64,000 nt of DNA, taken from UBA4742 sp963785815. Lineage in GTDB: Bacteria; Actinomycetota; Acidimicrobiia; Acidimicrobiales; Acidimicrobilacustridaceae. Shown here in pieces: positions 1 through 9,140 of this stretch. The translations under genes were made by a program, and so were the position numbers. The notes under the pieces are model-generated. The model did no database searches, was not told the origin of the DNA, and saw nothing but the letters and a program-made list of their open reading frames with translations. How positions within the stretch are numbered: the stretch's first letter is position 1; every line of letters starts with the position of its first letter. The stretch lies in assembly GCA_963785815.1 (NCBI GenBank), contig CAWAWN010000001.1, forward strand, positions 434,001-498,000, in the 5' to 3' direction.

Positions 1-341
1 ATGGCCAGGTCGTAGCTGCCGCACATGACCCCCTGGGCCACGAAGTGCATGGCCTGCTGGGAGCTGCCGCACTGGCGGTCGACGCTGGTGGCCGGCACCG
101 ACTGGGGCAACCCGGCTGCCACCCAGGCGTTGCGGGTCACGTTGCAGGCCTGCTCCCCCGACTGGGTGACGTTGCCACCGACCACGTCGTCGATGCGCTC
201 GGGGTCGACGTCGGTTCGGGCCAGCAGGGCCCGCAGCGTGTGGCCCAGCAGGTCCGTTGGGTGCCACCCTGCCAGCGCCCCGTTGCGCTTGCCGATGGGG
301 GTGCGGACCGTGTCCACGATGACCGCGTCGCGTAGCTCCAT
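1..341 (-). CDS. Thiolase (acetyl-CoA acyltransferase), N-terminal part
   Basis: Only the first 113 codons lie in the window; the gene runs off the left edge. The reverse strand reads from ATG at 341-339 with a typical thiolase N-terminus (DAVIVDTVRTPIGKRNGAL). The acyl-enzyme cysteine is Cys91 in DRQCGSSQQA, where biosynthetic and degradative thiolases carry it. The family cleaves 3-ketoacyl-CoA with CoA, or condenses acyl-CoAs. The gene is divergent from the acyl-CoA synthetase at 385 and shares with it the palindrome at 354-373. A TAGCGT hexamer (354-349 on the minus strand) lies 7 nt before the ATG, which fits a leaderless transcript. The substrate chain cannot be told from this fragment. 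Confidence 0.9.
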   Translation of the reverse strand, partial: MELRDAVIVDTVRTPIGKRNGALAGWHPTDLLGHTLRALLARTDVDPERIDDVVGGNVTQSGEQACNVTRNAWVAAGLPQSVPATSVDRQCGSSQQAMHFVAQGVMCGSYDLA

Positions 342-353
342 GGCGCCCACGCT

Positions 354-373
354 ACCTGACACGCACGTCAGGT
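354..373. promoter_or_regulatory. Palindromic operator, copy 1
   Basis: Perfect 7-bp inverted repeat ACCTGAC-ACGCAC-GTCAGGT. It sits between two divergent genes, 12 bp upstream of the thiolase ATG (341) and 11 bp upstream of the acyl-CoA synthetase ATG (385). TATTGT at 373-378, abutting the right arm, would serve as a -10 for a leaderless plus-strand transcript. The same palindrome recurs six more times in this window upstream of lipid-type genes. Size and symmetry fit a TetR-family dimer site; the protein that binds it is not known. Confidence 0.75.
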
Positions 374-384
374 ATTGTCGGCGC

Positions 385-2574
385 ATGCCCCCTTCTCCCA
401 AGGCGCCGCCGGCCCTGGACGTCTCCGGCCGACCCACCCGCCTGCGCGAGGTCGACCTCGACACCTTCTTCCGCCCCAAGCGGGTGGTGGTCATCGGTGC
501 CAGCGACACCCCTCGACGGCCGGCCACCAACATGTGGCGCAAGCTGCGGGGCTGGGCCGAGGTGTTCGGCGCCACCGTGGTCCCGGTGAACCCCGGCCGC
601 ACCGAGCTGGACGGCCTGGCCTGCTACCCCACCATCGCCGAGGTGCCGGGCGGGCCGGCCGACCTGGCGGTCATCCTGGTCAACGACTCGCTGGCCGCCT
701 TCGCCGAGGCGGCCGCGGCCAAGGCGAGGTTCGCGGTGATCTTCGGCGCCGGGTTCGCCGAGGTCGGCGGCGCCGGGATCGAGCGCCAGCGCCAGCTGGC
801 CGAGCTGGTGTCGGCGTCGGACACCCACCTGTTGGGCCCCAACACCAACCTCAACGCCTTCGAGACCTTCGACGAGTCCAACCCGGGGCGCAAGCTGGCC
901 CTCATCACCCAGTCGGGCCACCAGGGCCGGCCGGTGTTCCAGTCCCAGGACGTGGGGTTCGCCATGTCGCACTGGGCCCCGTGCGGCAACGAGGTCGACC
1001 TGGAGTTCGCCGACTTCGCCAACTGGTTCTCGGCGCAGCCCGCCACCGGCGCCATCGCCGCCTACGTGGAGGGGTTCAAGGAGGGTCGCACGGTGCAGCT
1101 GGCAGCCGATGCGGCCATGAGCCGGGGCGTGCCCATCGTGGCCGTCAAGGTGGGCAAGACCGACGAGGGCCGGTCCATGGCGGCCAGCCACACCGGCCAC
1201 CTGACCGGCAGCGACCGGGTGATCGACGGCGTCTTCCGCCAGTACGGGGTCGTGCGCGTCGACGGGCTGGACGAGCTGACCGAGCTGTCGGCCGCCTTCT
1301 GCCGCACGGTGGCCCCCCGCCGGGGCCGCGCCGCCCAGCGGCGGGTGTGCGTGTACTCCATCTCGGGTGGCACCGGCGCCCACATGGCCGACCTGTGCGC
1401 CGATGCCGGCCTCACCCTGCCCGAGCTCACGGCCAGGACACGCAAGGAGCTGCGCAGCTACATCCCCGACTACCTGCGCGTGTCCAACCCCGTCGACAGC
1501 GGCGGGCCACCCTCGGGCGACGAGCGGGGCCGCAAGATCCTCGACGCCATCGTGGCCGACCCCAACATCGACGCCGTGATCGTGCCCATCACCGGCGCCC
1601 TGGCCTCCATGTCCGACCGCTTCACCCGGGACCTGGTCGACGTCCAGCGCACCACCCACAAGCCGGTGTTCGTCGTCTGGGGATCGCCGCTGTTCGAGGA
1701 GTCCTACTCCGAGGTGCTGGCCCCGGGTGGGGTGCCGGTGTTCCGCACGTTCCGCAACTGCGTGCGCGCCGCGGGGGCCTGGTTCGACTACTGGGACACC
1801 CAGCAGCGCTGGACCTCGCCCTTCGCCAAGCCGGTCACCCGACGCGCCGCCGGCGCAGCCCAGGTCGCGGCCCTGCTCGAAGAGGCCAAGCCCGGCGCGG
1901 CCCTCTCCGAGGCCGACTCCAAGGCCGTGCTGTCCGCCTACGGCATCCCCGTGACCCGCGACATGCGCTGCGACTCGGCCGCCGCCGCCGTGCGGGCGGC
2001 CCGCCAGCTCACCGCCGACACCGGACGACCCGTGGTGATGAAGATCGACTCGGCCGACATCGCCCACAAGTCCGACCTCGGGCTGGTGCGCCTGGGGGTG
2101 CAGGGCGCGGCCGCGGTGCGGGCCACCTTCGACGAGTTCATGGCCATCGCCCGACGGCGAGCCAAGGGCGCCGCCATCGCCGGCGTGCTCGTGTGCGAGA
2201 CCGCCCCCGGCCCGGCCGAGGGTGCGGTCGAGACCATGGTGGGCATGAGCCACGACGACCTGTTCGGGCCGGCCATCGCCTTCGGGCTGGGCGGGACCCT
2301 GGTCGAGGTGTTCGACGACGTGGCCGTCCGGGTGCCGCCCTTCGACAAGGCCGAGGCGGCTCGCATGATCGCCGACACCAAGGTGAGCCGCATCCTGGCC
2401 GGCCAGCGGGGGGAGAAGCCGGCCAAGGTGTCCGCGGTGGTCGACGTGCTGGTCAAGCTCCAACGCCTGGCCCTCGACTTCGCCGACGAGATCGCGGAGA
2501 TCGACGTCAACCCGCTGGTGGTGACCCCGACCGGGGCGCTGGCCCTCGACGCACTGGTCGTCCGATCCCGGTGA
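385..2574 (+). CDS. Acyl-CoA synthetase, NDP-forming (acetate-CoA ligase family)
   Basis: 729 aa. This family activates a carboxylic acid to its CoA thioester with release of NDP and phosphate through a phospho-histidine. A CoA-binding Rossmann domain begins at about residue 31 (RVVVIGASD). A succinyl-CoA-ligase-like middle carries the likely phospho-His269 in SHTGHLTG. A C-terminal ATP-grasp domain spans about 520-729 (VVMKIDSADIAHKSDLGL). The ATG at 385 is chosen because it follows the operator (354-373) and a TATTGT -10 by 7 nt and starts a normal-length protein; the reading frame is open further upstream but without homology. It overlaps the next gene by 4 bp (GTGA), so 385-4171 reads as a three-gene operon. 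The acid substrate is unknown, though the neighbours suggest a fatty or steroid-derived acid. Confidence 0.88.
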   Translation: MPPSPKAPPALDVSGRPTRLREVDLDTFFRPKRVVVIGASDTPRRPATNMWRKLRGWAEVFGATVVPVNPGRTELDGLACYPTIAEVPGGPADLAVILVNDSLAAFAEAAAAKARFAVIFGAGFAEVGGAGIERQRQLAELVSASDTHLLGPNTNLNAFETFDESNPGRKLALITQSGHQGRPVFQSQDVGFAMSHWAPCGNEVDLEFADFANWFSAQPATGAIAAYVEGFKEGRTVQLAADAAMSRGVPIVAVKVGKTDEGRSMAASHTGHLTGSDRVIDGVFRQYGVVRVDGLDELTELSAAFCRTVAPRRGRAAQRRVCVYSISGGTGAHMADLCADAGLTLPELTARTRKELRSYIPDYLRVSNPVDSGGPPSGDERGRKILDAIVADPNIDAVIVPITGALASMSDRFTRDLVDVQRTTHKPVFVVWGSPLFEESYSEVLAPGGVPVFRTFRNCVRAAGAWFDYWDTQQRWTSPFAKPVTRRAAGAAQVAALLEEAKPGAALSEADSKAVLSAYGIPVTRDMRCDSAAAAVRAARQLTADTGRPVVMKIDSADIAHKSDLGLVRLGVQGAAAVRATFDEFMAIARRRAKGAAIAGVLVCETAPGPAEGAVETMVGMSHDDLFGPAIAFGLGGTLVEVFDDVAVRVPPFDKAEAARMIADTKVSRILAGQRGEKPAKVSAVVDVLVKLQRLALDFADEIAEIDVNPLVVTPTGALALDALVVRSR

Positions 2575-3731
2575 CGCCGCCCTGGCGTGATGGCACCGCC
2601 ATCGTCGGCATCGGCCAGACCCCCTTCGCCAAGCACCTGGAGCCGTCCGAGAAGGTGCTCGCCCTCGAAGCCATCGCCGCCGCCCTGGACGATGCCGGCA
2701 TCGCCCCGGGCGAGGTCGACGGCCTGTCCAGCTACACGCTCGAGACCACCGACGAGGTCGAGATCGCCCGCAACCTGGGGCTGGGCGACATCACCTACTT
2801 CGGCCAGGTCGGCTACGGCGGGGGTGCCGGCTGTGGGGTGGTGGGGCAGGCCGCCATGGCCGTGGCCGCCGGGCAGTGCAACGTGGCCGTGGCCTGGCGC
2901 AGCCGCAAGCGGGGATCGGCCTCGGCCCGACCCTGGGCCGGGGTGGCCGACCGGGTGAAGGGCAACCACCAGTGGACGCGCCCCTTCGGCCTGCTGCGCC
3001 CGGTCGACGAGATCGCCATGCTCACCCGCCGCTACTGCCACGACCATGGCGCCACCCGCGACCACCTGGCCAACGTGGCCCTGGCCTTCCGGGCCCACGC
3101 CAACCGCAACCCGGCGGCCATGATGCGAGACAAGCCCCTGACCCGCGAGCAGTACTTCGACGCCCGCTGGGTGTCCGAGCCGTTGTGCCTGTTCGACAAC
3201 TGCCTGGAGAGCGACGGGGCCGCGGCCGTGGTCATCACCCGGGCCGACCGGGCCCGCGATCACCCCCACCCCCCGGCCTACGTGCACGCCTGGGCCCAGT
3301 CCATCCCCCGCCAGCACCAGATCATGACCAACTACTTCTGCGACGACCCGCTCGACGGCCCGGCCTGGGCCTGTGCGGCCAAGCTCTGGTCCATGGCCGA
3401 GATCGGCCCGGACGAGGTGGACGTGGCCCAGCTCTACGACGCCTTCAGCCCGCTCATCCTGCTGTCGCTGGAGGGCTACGGCTTCTGCGCCCGAGGCGAG
3501 GGCGGTCCCTTCACCGACGACGGCGGGCTCGAGGTCGGCGGCCGGCTGCCCACCAACACCGCCGGTGGCGGCATGAGCGAGGCCTACCTGCACGGCTTCA
3601 ACCTGATCACCGAGGCGGTGCGCCAGGTGCGGGGGACGTCGACCAACCAGGTCCCCGACGCCCACTGGTCGCTGGTCACCTCAGGCGAGGGCGTGCCCAC
3701 CGGCGCCCTGCTGTTGCGGGGGTCGACGTGA
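2571..3731 (+). CDS. SCP-x/Ltp2-like thiolase-fold protein (thiolase or retro-aldolase)
   Basis: 386 aa, starting at GTG 2571, which overlaps the previous stop. The N-terminus (TAIVGIGQTPFAKHLEPSE) and the C-terminal YLHGFNLITEAVRQVRG segment are typical of non-decarboxylating thiolase-fold lipid-transfer proteins. A Cys in GGGAGCGVVGQA lies near the usual nucleophile position, but the classical NxxCASG context is not kept. Members of this group that pair with a DUF35 protein, such as Ltp2 with the ChsH2 DUF35 domain in cholesterol side-chain breakdown, act as retro-aldolases rather than thiolases. The DUF35 gene follows directly with a 4-bp overlap. A side-chain-cleaving aldolase is therefore as likely as a ketothiolase; the sequence alone does not decide. 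Confidence 0.82.
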   Translation: MTPPWRDGTAIVGIGQTPFAKHLEPSEKVLALEAIAAALDDAGIAPGEVDGLSSYTLETTDEVEIARNLGLGDITYFGQVGYGGGAGCGVVGQAAMAVAAGQCNVAVAWRSRKRGSASARPWAGVADRVKGNHQWTRPFGLLRPVDEIAMLTRRYCHDHGATRDHLANVALAFRAHANRNPAAMMRDKPLTREQYFDARWVSEPLCLFDNCLESDGAAAVVITRADRARDHPHPPAYVHAWAQSIPRQHQIMTNYFCDDPLDGPAWACAAKLWSMAEIGPDEVDVAQLYDAFSPLILLSLEGYGFCARGEGGPFTDDGGLEVGGRLPTNTAGGGMSEAYLHGFNLITEAVRQVRGTSTNQVPDAHWSLVTSGEGVPTGALLLRGST

Positions 3732-4171
3732 ACGAAACCACCGCCGCGTTCCTGCTCCCCGCCCCCGACGACGACTCGGCCCCGTTCTGGGAAGGGACGG
3801 CCGCCGGTGAGCTGCGGGTGCAGCGCTGCACGTCCTGCGGGCGGCGTCGCATGCCCCCGCGCCCCATGTGCCCGCACTGCACCAGCCTGGCGTCGAGCTG
3901 GGAGGCGGCCTCGGGGCGCGGCCACATCTGGTCCTTCGTGGTCCCCCACCCCCCGCTTCTGGCCGCTTACGCCGAGGTGGCTCCCTACAACGTGATCGTG
4001 GTCGAGCTCGACGAGGAGCCGACCATCCGCTTCTGCGGCAACGTGGTGGAGACGCCGGACGGCGCGCTCGACCAGGTCGACCCGGCCACGATCGAGATCG
4101 GCCAGGCGGTCGAGGTGTGCTTCAGCCCCGAGGTCGACGGCATCGTGCTCCCCCGCTGGCGACTGGTCTAG
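3728..4171 (+). CDS. DUF35 OB-fold, zinc-ribbon protein
   Basis: 147 aa from GTG 3728, translationally overlapping the thiolase-like gene. A rubredoxin-like zinc ribbon with Cys34, Cys37, Cys48 and Cys51 precedes an OB-fold (about residues 60-147). This is the Zn-ribbon/OB architecture that partners thiolase-fold enzymes and contributes to CoA-ester binding. The tight overlap suggests a 1:1 complex with the upstream protein. The last four bases (4168-4171) are shared with the end of the convergent glycosyltransferase gene. Confidence 0.85.
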   Translation: MNETTAAFLLPAPDDDSAPFWEGTAAGELRVQRCTSCGRRRMPPRPMCPHCTSLASSWEAASGRGHIWSFVVPHPPLLAAYAEVAPYNVIVVELDEEPTIRFCGNVVETPDGALDQVDPATIEIGQAVEVCFSPEVDGIVLPRWRLV

Positions 4172-5736
4172 CCAGGGCGGGAGAAGATGAGGATCCGCTC
4201 GTCGTTGCCGAGGTAGGTGAACGGATCCAGGGGCGAGACGTGCGAGCCGTAGGTCACCGCCGGCGAGCCGCCCTCGGCGTCGGTCCACGCCGTCGCCGCC
4301 GGGGTGAACGAGCCGGTCACCACGTGGTCGTAGGCCTTCAGCTCGTCGGCCGTGAGGTGGTCGGTGGCCGAGCGCACCTCGACCGTGGCCGGGATGCGGG
4401 CCAGCTCGGCCGGCAGGATGGCCAGCTCCTCGGCCACCAGCACGTGCTGGCCCCGGTGGGTGTTGGCCACCAGCCAGTCGACGGTCTGGGTGCGGGTGTC
4501 GACGATGTTCGACTCAGCCCGGATCGACGGCTGCACCCCCACGAAGAACAACGACACCCCGACCAGGGTGGCCAGGGCCAGGGCGGTGGCCTGGCGGGCG
4601 GCCCGCGGCAGGTGCACGGCACGACCCCCGACCCGGGCCAGGCATCCCAGGCTGGCCGCGGCCCCGATGGCCAGGAAGGGCAGCAGCGGGATGAGGTTGC
4701 GGAAGGGTTGGTAGCGCTGGGGCGCCAGGGAGACCACGAACGGCACGGCGAAGACCAACCAGGCCACGGTGATCTGGCGGCTCTCGCGCCGCCGCCACAA
4801 CAGGTACACGCCCACCAGGCCCAGGATGACCACCAGCCAGCCCACCTCGTGGCCGCTGACCAGGTCCCGCAGGTAGTTGGCGCGACTCGTCTTGTGGGCG
4901 TAGATCGTGACCTCGGACCTGATGTCGCGCAGGACCTGCCCCGGCGCCAGCACCAACCCGGGCATGGTGGCCACCGCGGCCACTGCCCCGCCCAGCGCCG
5001 ACCACCCGATCAACCGCAGGCGCCGGGCGCGGGTCAACTCGTGATCGAGCCAGGTGTAGGCGGCCACGGCCAGGAAGACCGCCCCCGAGGGGTACTTCGA
5101 GGTGAAGGCCAGCCCGGCGCTGACGCCGGCCAGGACCAGCACCAGGGTCTGGCGGCGCGGCCAGGTGCGCGAGCCGGCCAGCAGCAACATGGTCAGGGCC
5201 ACGAAGAAGGTGGCGGGCGTGTCCACGATCACGATCGGGCTGCGGCTGACCAGCGCCGGGGTCAGCGCGCAGACGATGCCGGCGGCCAACGCTCCGGTGC
5301 GCCCGAGCAGCTTCCAGGCCAGCAGCATGGTCAACAGCACGGTCCAGGACGCCAGCAGGATGTCGACCACCCGACCGGATCGGATCAGCGCCTCGGGTTC
5401 GATCACGTCGTACTGGGGTGAGCGCGTCGCCGTGCGGGCCTGGCTCACCACGTGGCCGGCCCCACCTACCCGGGCCAGCTCGGCACCCACCGCGGTCAGG
5501 TCGTAGAGCAGGGTCGGATGCTGGTAGGGGTGCTCGTACCGCCCGACCTGCCAGGTCGAACCCGCCACCATGTGGGCCGCGGGCTTGAGGTAGTGGCCCT
5601 CGTCGACGTAGGTCGTGTACGGCAGACCCGAGTTCACCGGCAGCGCCCGGATCACGGTGGCCAACGCCATGATGGCCACCATGGCCGCCAGGAAGGCGAT
5701 CCGGCGGATCTGTGACCCCCGCTCGGTCTCCACCAC
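4168..5736 (-). CDS. GT-C fold glycosyltransferase (GT39/PMT-like membrane protein)
   Basis: About 522 aa, polytopic. After a short charged N-terminus, roughly ten to twelve hydrophobic segments follow, starting at RRIAFLAAMVAIMALATVIR. The first extracytoplasmic loop has VDEGHYLKPA, an acidic motif in the position of the catalytic Asp/Glu of lipid-phosphate-sugar-dependent mannosyltransferases. The family moves a sugar from a polyprenyl-phosphate donor to a protein or lipid outside the membrane. The start is uncertain: GTG 5736 (or the next GTG, 5733) is preferred because the upstream GTG at 5802 would run into the divergent lipoprotein gene and adds only a Pro-rich leader. The acceptor is unknown, and nothing nearby is an obvious partner. 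Confidence 0.72.
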   Translation of the reverse strand: MVETERGSQIRRIAFLAAMVAIMALATVIRALPVNSGLPYTTYVDEGHYLKPAAHMVAGSTWQVGRYEHPYQHPTLLYDLTAVGAELARVGGAGHVVSQARTATRSPQYDVIEPEALIRSGRVVDILLASWTVLLTMLLAWKLLGRTGALAAGIVCALTPALVSRSPIVIVDTPATFFVALTMLLLAGSRTWPRRQTLVLVLAGVSAGLAFTSKYPSGAVFLAVAAYTWLDHELTRARRLRLIGWSALGGAVAAVATMPGLVLAPGQVLRDIRSEVTIYAHKTSRANYLRDLVSGHEVGWLVVILGLVGVYLLWRRRESRQITVAWLVFAVPFVVSLAPQRYQPFRNLIPLLPFLAIGAAASLGCLARVGGRAVHLPRAARQATALALATLVGVSLFFVGVQPSIRAESNIVDTRTQTVDWLVANTHRGQHVLVAEELAILPAELARIPATVEVRSATDHLTADELKAYDHVVTGSFTPAATAWTDAEGGSPAVTYGSHVSPLDPFTYLGNDERILIFSRPG

Positions 5737-5792
5737 CTCGCTATCATGGCGGACCGTTGGGGGAACCGGGACGAATAGCGGTGGAGGGCGGC

Positions 5793-7813
5793 ATGCGCGC
5801 ACGACGATGGGCCGTCGTCGGTGCGGTGACGCTGGTGGTGGTGCTCATCGCCGCCGCCTGCGACTTCCAGGGCAGCTGGACGGCCACCAGCGTGCCCGTG
5901 CCCGGGGGCGCGAAGGAGACGAACGACCTGGAGGCGCTGAGCTGCCTGCCGTCGGGTCAGTGCGTGGCCGCCGGCACCGCCGCCGCCCTGCGCACCGGCA
6001 CCACCTGGACCGACCTCGCCTCGCCACCGGAGATCATCACCGCCCTGGCCTGCTCCTCCGCCTCGAACTGCCTGGGCACGGACAGCGGGGTCGACTAGGT
6101 GCCCCAGCCCCCGTCCCTGTACCACTTCGACGGCACCAGCTGGACCACGCTCAACACGCCCGCGACCTATGGCTTCGTCGTGGGGTGCAGCCCGTCCGGC
6201 CCGTGCCTGGTCCTGGCCAACACCAGCACCGGGGTGGTCGGCTGGCGTTGGGACGGATCCGCCCTCAGCCCCATGACCGTTCCCCCATCCGCATCCACCG
6301 TGAGCGCGATGTCGTGCCCGACCAGCGCGTTCTGCATGGCCGTCGGTGGGGGCGCCATGACGTGGACCGGTGGATCGAGCTGGGCCAACGTGGCGACGAG
6401 CGGATTGACGGGGAACGCCGGGTTGTACGACGTCTCCTGCGCCTCGGCCACCTTCTGCGAGGCGACCGACTCCTATGACTTCCAGATCGGCACCTGGGAC
6501 GGGACGACCCTCATCGGTGGCCCGTCCCAGGGCTTCCAGGACTTCGCCAGCGGCTACGGCTGGTGGCCTGCCCCACCAGCAACCCGGCTGACTGCGAGCT
6601 CACCTCGTCTGCGTGGACCGAGGACGGCCCGACGTACGCCGGGGTCGAGCGGCAGGGCGGTACGGGCACGGGGGCCGGGTTCGGTCCATCGGTCTACGGG
6701 TTGGCCTGCATGTCGGCGTCATCGTGCGCGGCCCTGGGCCAGGACGCGACCACGTTGGGTCGCGCCATCTACCACTACACCGGCACCAGCTGGGTCGCGG
6801 ACACCTTCGCCACCGTGCACGCCGACACCCAGGCCGACAGCCTCTCCTGTCCCACCAGCACCTTCTGCATGATGGGCGGGAGCTATGCGTACGGCGGCTA
6901 CCGCGAGCCCTACGTCCGCCGCTGGAACGGCTCGACCTGGACGACGACCCCACTCCTGCCGGCTGGCTCGGGGGAGGAGGTCCACGTGGGCTGCCTGTCG
7001 GCCACCGACTGCGTGGCGATGGTGGCCGGCTCATCCGGGACGTCCGCGCTGGACACGTGGGACGGGACCTCCTGGACCCAGCGGACCCTGACCGACGGCG
7101 GCGGGGTGGTGGCCTGCACGGGCACCTCGTTCTGCATGGCCACCACGCCCGATGAGTACTGGACCTGGGACGGGACCTCCCTGTCGGGTCCCGTCTCCTT
7201 CTCCGGCTCGTTCCCGGGATCGGGCGCACCCGTCTCCCTGTCGTGCAGCAGCCCGACCCACTGCGTGCTGGTCACGGGCGATGGATCGAGTTCGTTCGGC
7301 TTCGACATCGCCTCCGAGCTCTACACCTGGAACGGCACCAGCATGTCGGCTCCGGTGCCGGCTCCGGCCCCCGCCGGTGACGTGGCCCAACTCACCTCGG
7401 TGTCCTGTCCCTCGAGCGGCCCCTGTCGGGCCGTCGGCGCGGTCGGGACCTACCACGGCCCGCCCACCCCCTATGTGCTGGAGGGCGACGGCGCCTCCTG
7501 GCCCGCGGTGTCCGTACCCGCCAGCACCCCAGCTGGCCTGACGAGCGTGTCCTGCGCCAACAGCGGCGAATGCCTGGCTGTGGGCTGGGGCACGGTGAAG
7601 GGGACGGCGGACCCGGAGCTGCTCCTGGCCGAGAGCGGCACCGGGAGCTGGTACAACGCGCCCGACCTCCCGGCCAGCGGCTCCGTGCCGGTGGCCTACA
7701 CCGACATCGCCTGCGTGCCCGACTGGTGCGCGGCGGTGGGCACCCACACCGACAACGGCCACTCCACGGTCACCTCGGCCTTCTACACCTGGAGCGACGC
7801 CGCCAGCAGCTGA
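5793..7813 (+). pseudogene. Repeat-rich secreted lipoprotein, broken by a stop and a frameshift
   Basis: ATG 5793 opens a lipoprotein signal (RRWAVVGAVTLVVVLIAAAC; Cys at about residue 19). The reading frame meets TAG at 6096-6098 and continues in the same frame from 6099. Near 6561-6563 it must shift, as if one base were lost, before reading on to TGA at 7811-7813. Across all three pieces runs one repeat of about 45-50 residues. It has a paired-Cys motif such as SCPTSAFCMAVG or SCANSGECLAVG followed by a WDGTSW-like strand, about a dozen copies, resembling an extracellular beta-propeller. Repeat periodicity holds across both lesions, so this was one gene of about 670 codons. Either it is decaying or the sequence has errors here. 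Function unknown. Confidence 0.78.
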
Positions 7814-7818
7814 CCGGG

Positions 7819-9111
7819 TCAGGCCGACCTGACGCCACCGCTGATGCCGGCGGCCAGGTCGATGATCTTCACCGGGCTGGCGGGGCGCACCACGGCCTTG
7901 CCCGACGACTTGGGCGAGGTGTCCACGCCCGTGGCCAGCGCCCGCAGCGCCCCCACCGTGCACTGGTCGCGCGGGATGCGGGCGAAGGGGTCGTAGTGGA
8001 ACAGCCGCATGGCGTTCTCGTGGGTGATCAGGTTGATCTCGTCGTCGGGCACCTCGGCCAGCGACTGCATCAGCCGCTCGGGCGAGGTGGGCCAGGTGGA
8101 GTCGGAGTGCGGGTAGTCGCACTCCCAGGTGATCATGTCCAGGCCCACGTCGGAGCGGTTCTTCACCCCGGCGGCGTCGTCGATGAAGCAGGTGATGAAC
8201 CGCTCCTTGAACAGCTCGCTGGGCACCTTGGGCAGGTCCTGGCCGGTCCAGCTCTGGTGGTGCTCGTACACGTAGTCGCAGCGCTCCAGGAAGTACGGGA
8301 TCCAGCCGATGCCGCCCTCGCTCAGGGCGAAGGTCACGCCCGGGAACTCGGTCATCACCCGGGACCACAGGATGTCGGCCGCGGCCTGCACGATGTTCAT
8401 GGGCTGCAGCGAGATCATCACGTTGATCGGCGCCTCGATCGAGGTGATGGTCAGCTGCGACGACGAGCCGATGTGCAGGCACACGATGGTGCCCTCGTCG
8501 CTGACCGCCTGCCAGAACGGGTCCCAGTGCTCGCTGTGGTAGCTGGGCCAGCCCAGCTTCTCGGGGTTCTCCGAGAAGGTCACGGCCTGGCAGCCCTTGG
8601 CCGCCACCCGGTGGACCTCCTCGGCCATGAGCTGGGGATCCCAGATGGGCGGGATGGACAGGGGGATGAACCGACCCGGGTACGAGCCGCACCACTGGTC
8701 GATGTGCCAGTCGTTGTAGGCCCGGACCATGGCCAGGGCCACGTCCTTGTCCTCGGTGCGGCTGAAGAGCTGACCGCAGAACTGCGGGAAGCTGGGGAAG
8801 CACATCGAGCCGAGCACGCCGTTGGCGTCCATGTCGGCGATTCGCTGGTGGATGTCGTAGCAACCCGAGCGCATCTCACCGAACGACGTCGGCTCGATGC
8901 CGTACTCCTCGGGCGGCTTGCCGGCCACGGCGTTGAGCCCGATGTTGGGCAGGTGCTGGCCCTCGTAGAACCAGACGTCGTCGCCGCTGTCGGTCTGGAC
9001 GACCCGGGGGGCCACGTCCTTGTACTTGGCCGGGAGGTGCTGGTCGAACATGTCGGGCGGCTCGACCACGTGGTCGTCCACCGACACCAGGATGAGGTCG
9101 TTCAGATCCAT
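7819..9111 (-). CDS. COG2159 amidohydrolase (TIM-barrel metal-dependent hydrolase)
   Basis: 430 aa, a normal length for the ACMSD/COG2159 branch of the amidohydrolase superfamily, which hydrolyses or decarboxylates using a divalent metal. The N-terminal SVDDHVVEPPDMF supplies the D-x-H type metal site (Asp12, Asp13, His14). CLHIGSSS holds a barrel His, and WECDYPHSDSTWP a late Asp-His pair. It is a clear paralogue of the product of 25486-26715, which shares SVDDHVVEPP, IGWIPY and TDYPHTDTTWP. It lies 29 bp downstream of the MaoC-like gene, probably in one operon controlled by the operator at 9673. It ends 5 bp from the stop of the convergent lipoprotein. Substrate unknown; an aromatic or ring-fission acid would suit the family. 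Confidence 0.85.
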   Translation of the reverse strand: MDLNDLILVSVDDHVVEPPDMFDQHLPAKYKDVAPRVVQTDSGDDVWFYEGQHLPNIGLNAVAGKPPEEYGIEPTSFGEMRSGCYDIHQRIADMDANGVLGSMCFPSFPQFCGQLFSRTEDKDVALAMVRAYNDWHIDQWCGSYPGRFIPLSIPPIWDPQLMAEEVHRVAAKGCQAVTFSENPEKLGWPSYHSEHWDPFWQAVSDEGTIVCLHIGSSSQLTITSIEAPINVMISLQPMNIVQAAADILWSRVMTEFPGVTFALSEGGIGWIPYFLERCDYVYEHHQSWTGQDLPKVPSELFKERFITCFIDDAAGVKNRSDVGLDMITWECDYPHSDSTWPTSPERLMQSLAEVPDDEINLITHENAMRLFHYDPFARIPRDQCTVGALRALATGVDTSPKSSGKAVVRPASPVKIIDLAAGISGGVRSA

Positions 9112-9140
9112 GGTTGGGTCCTCCCCGAAGAGCAGCGTAA

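Noticed and set aside
1199..1205. ACCTGAC half-site inside the acyl-CoA synthetase gene
   Set aside because: No matching right arm at the 6-bp spacing; chance within coding sequence.
352..2463. Long reverse-strand open frame opposite the acyl-CoA synthetase
   Set aside because: Low-complexity Gly/His/Val-rich translation typical of antisense frames in GC-rich genes; no motif. Many similar shadow frames across the window were dropped for the same reason.
7810..7833. CTGACC-G-GGTCAG palindrome and GTCAGG-CCGA-CCTGAC at the convergent gene ends, looking like another operator copy
   Set aside because: The half-sites are in the reverse (everted) order with the wrong spacing, and they lie at the 3' ends of two genes rather than upstream of a start. 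At most a weak shared terminator.
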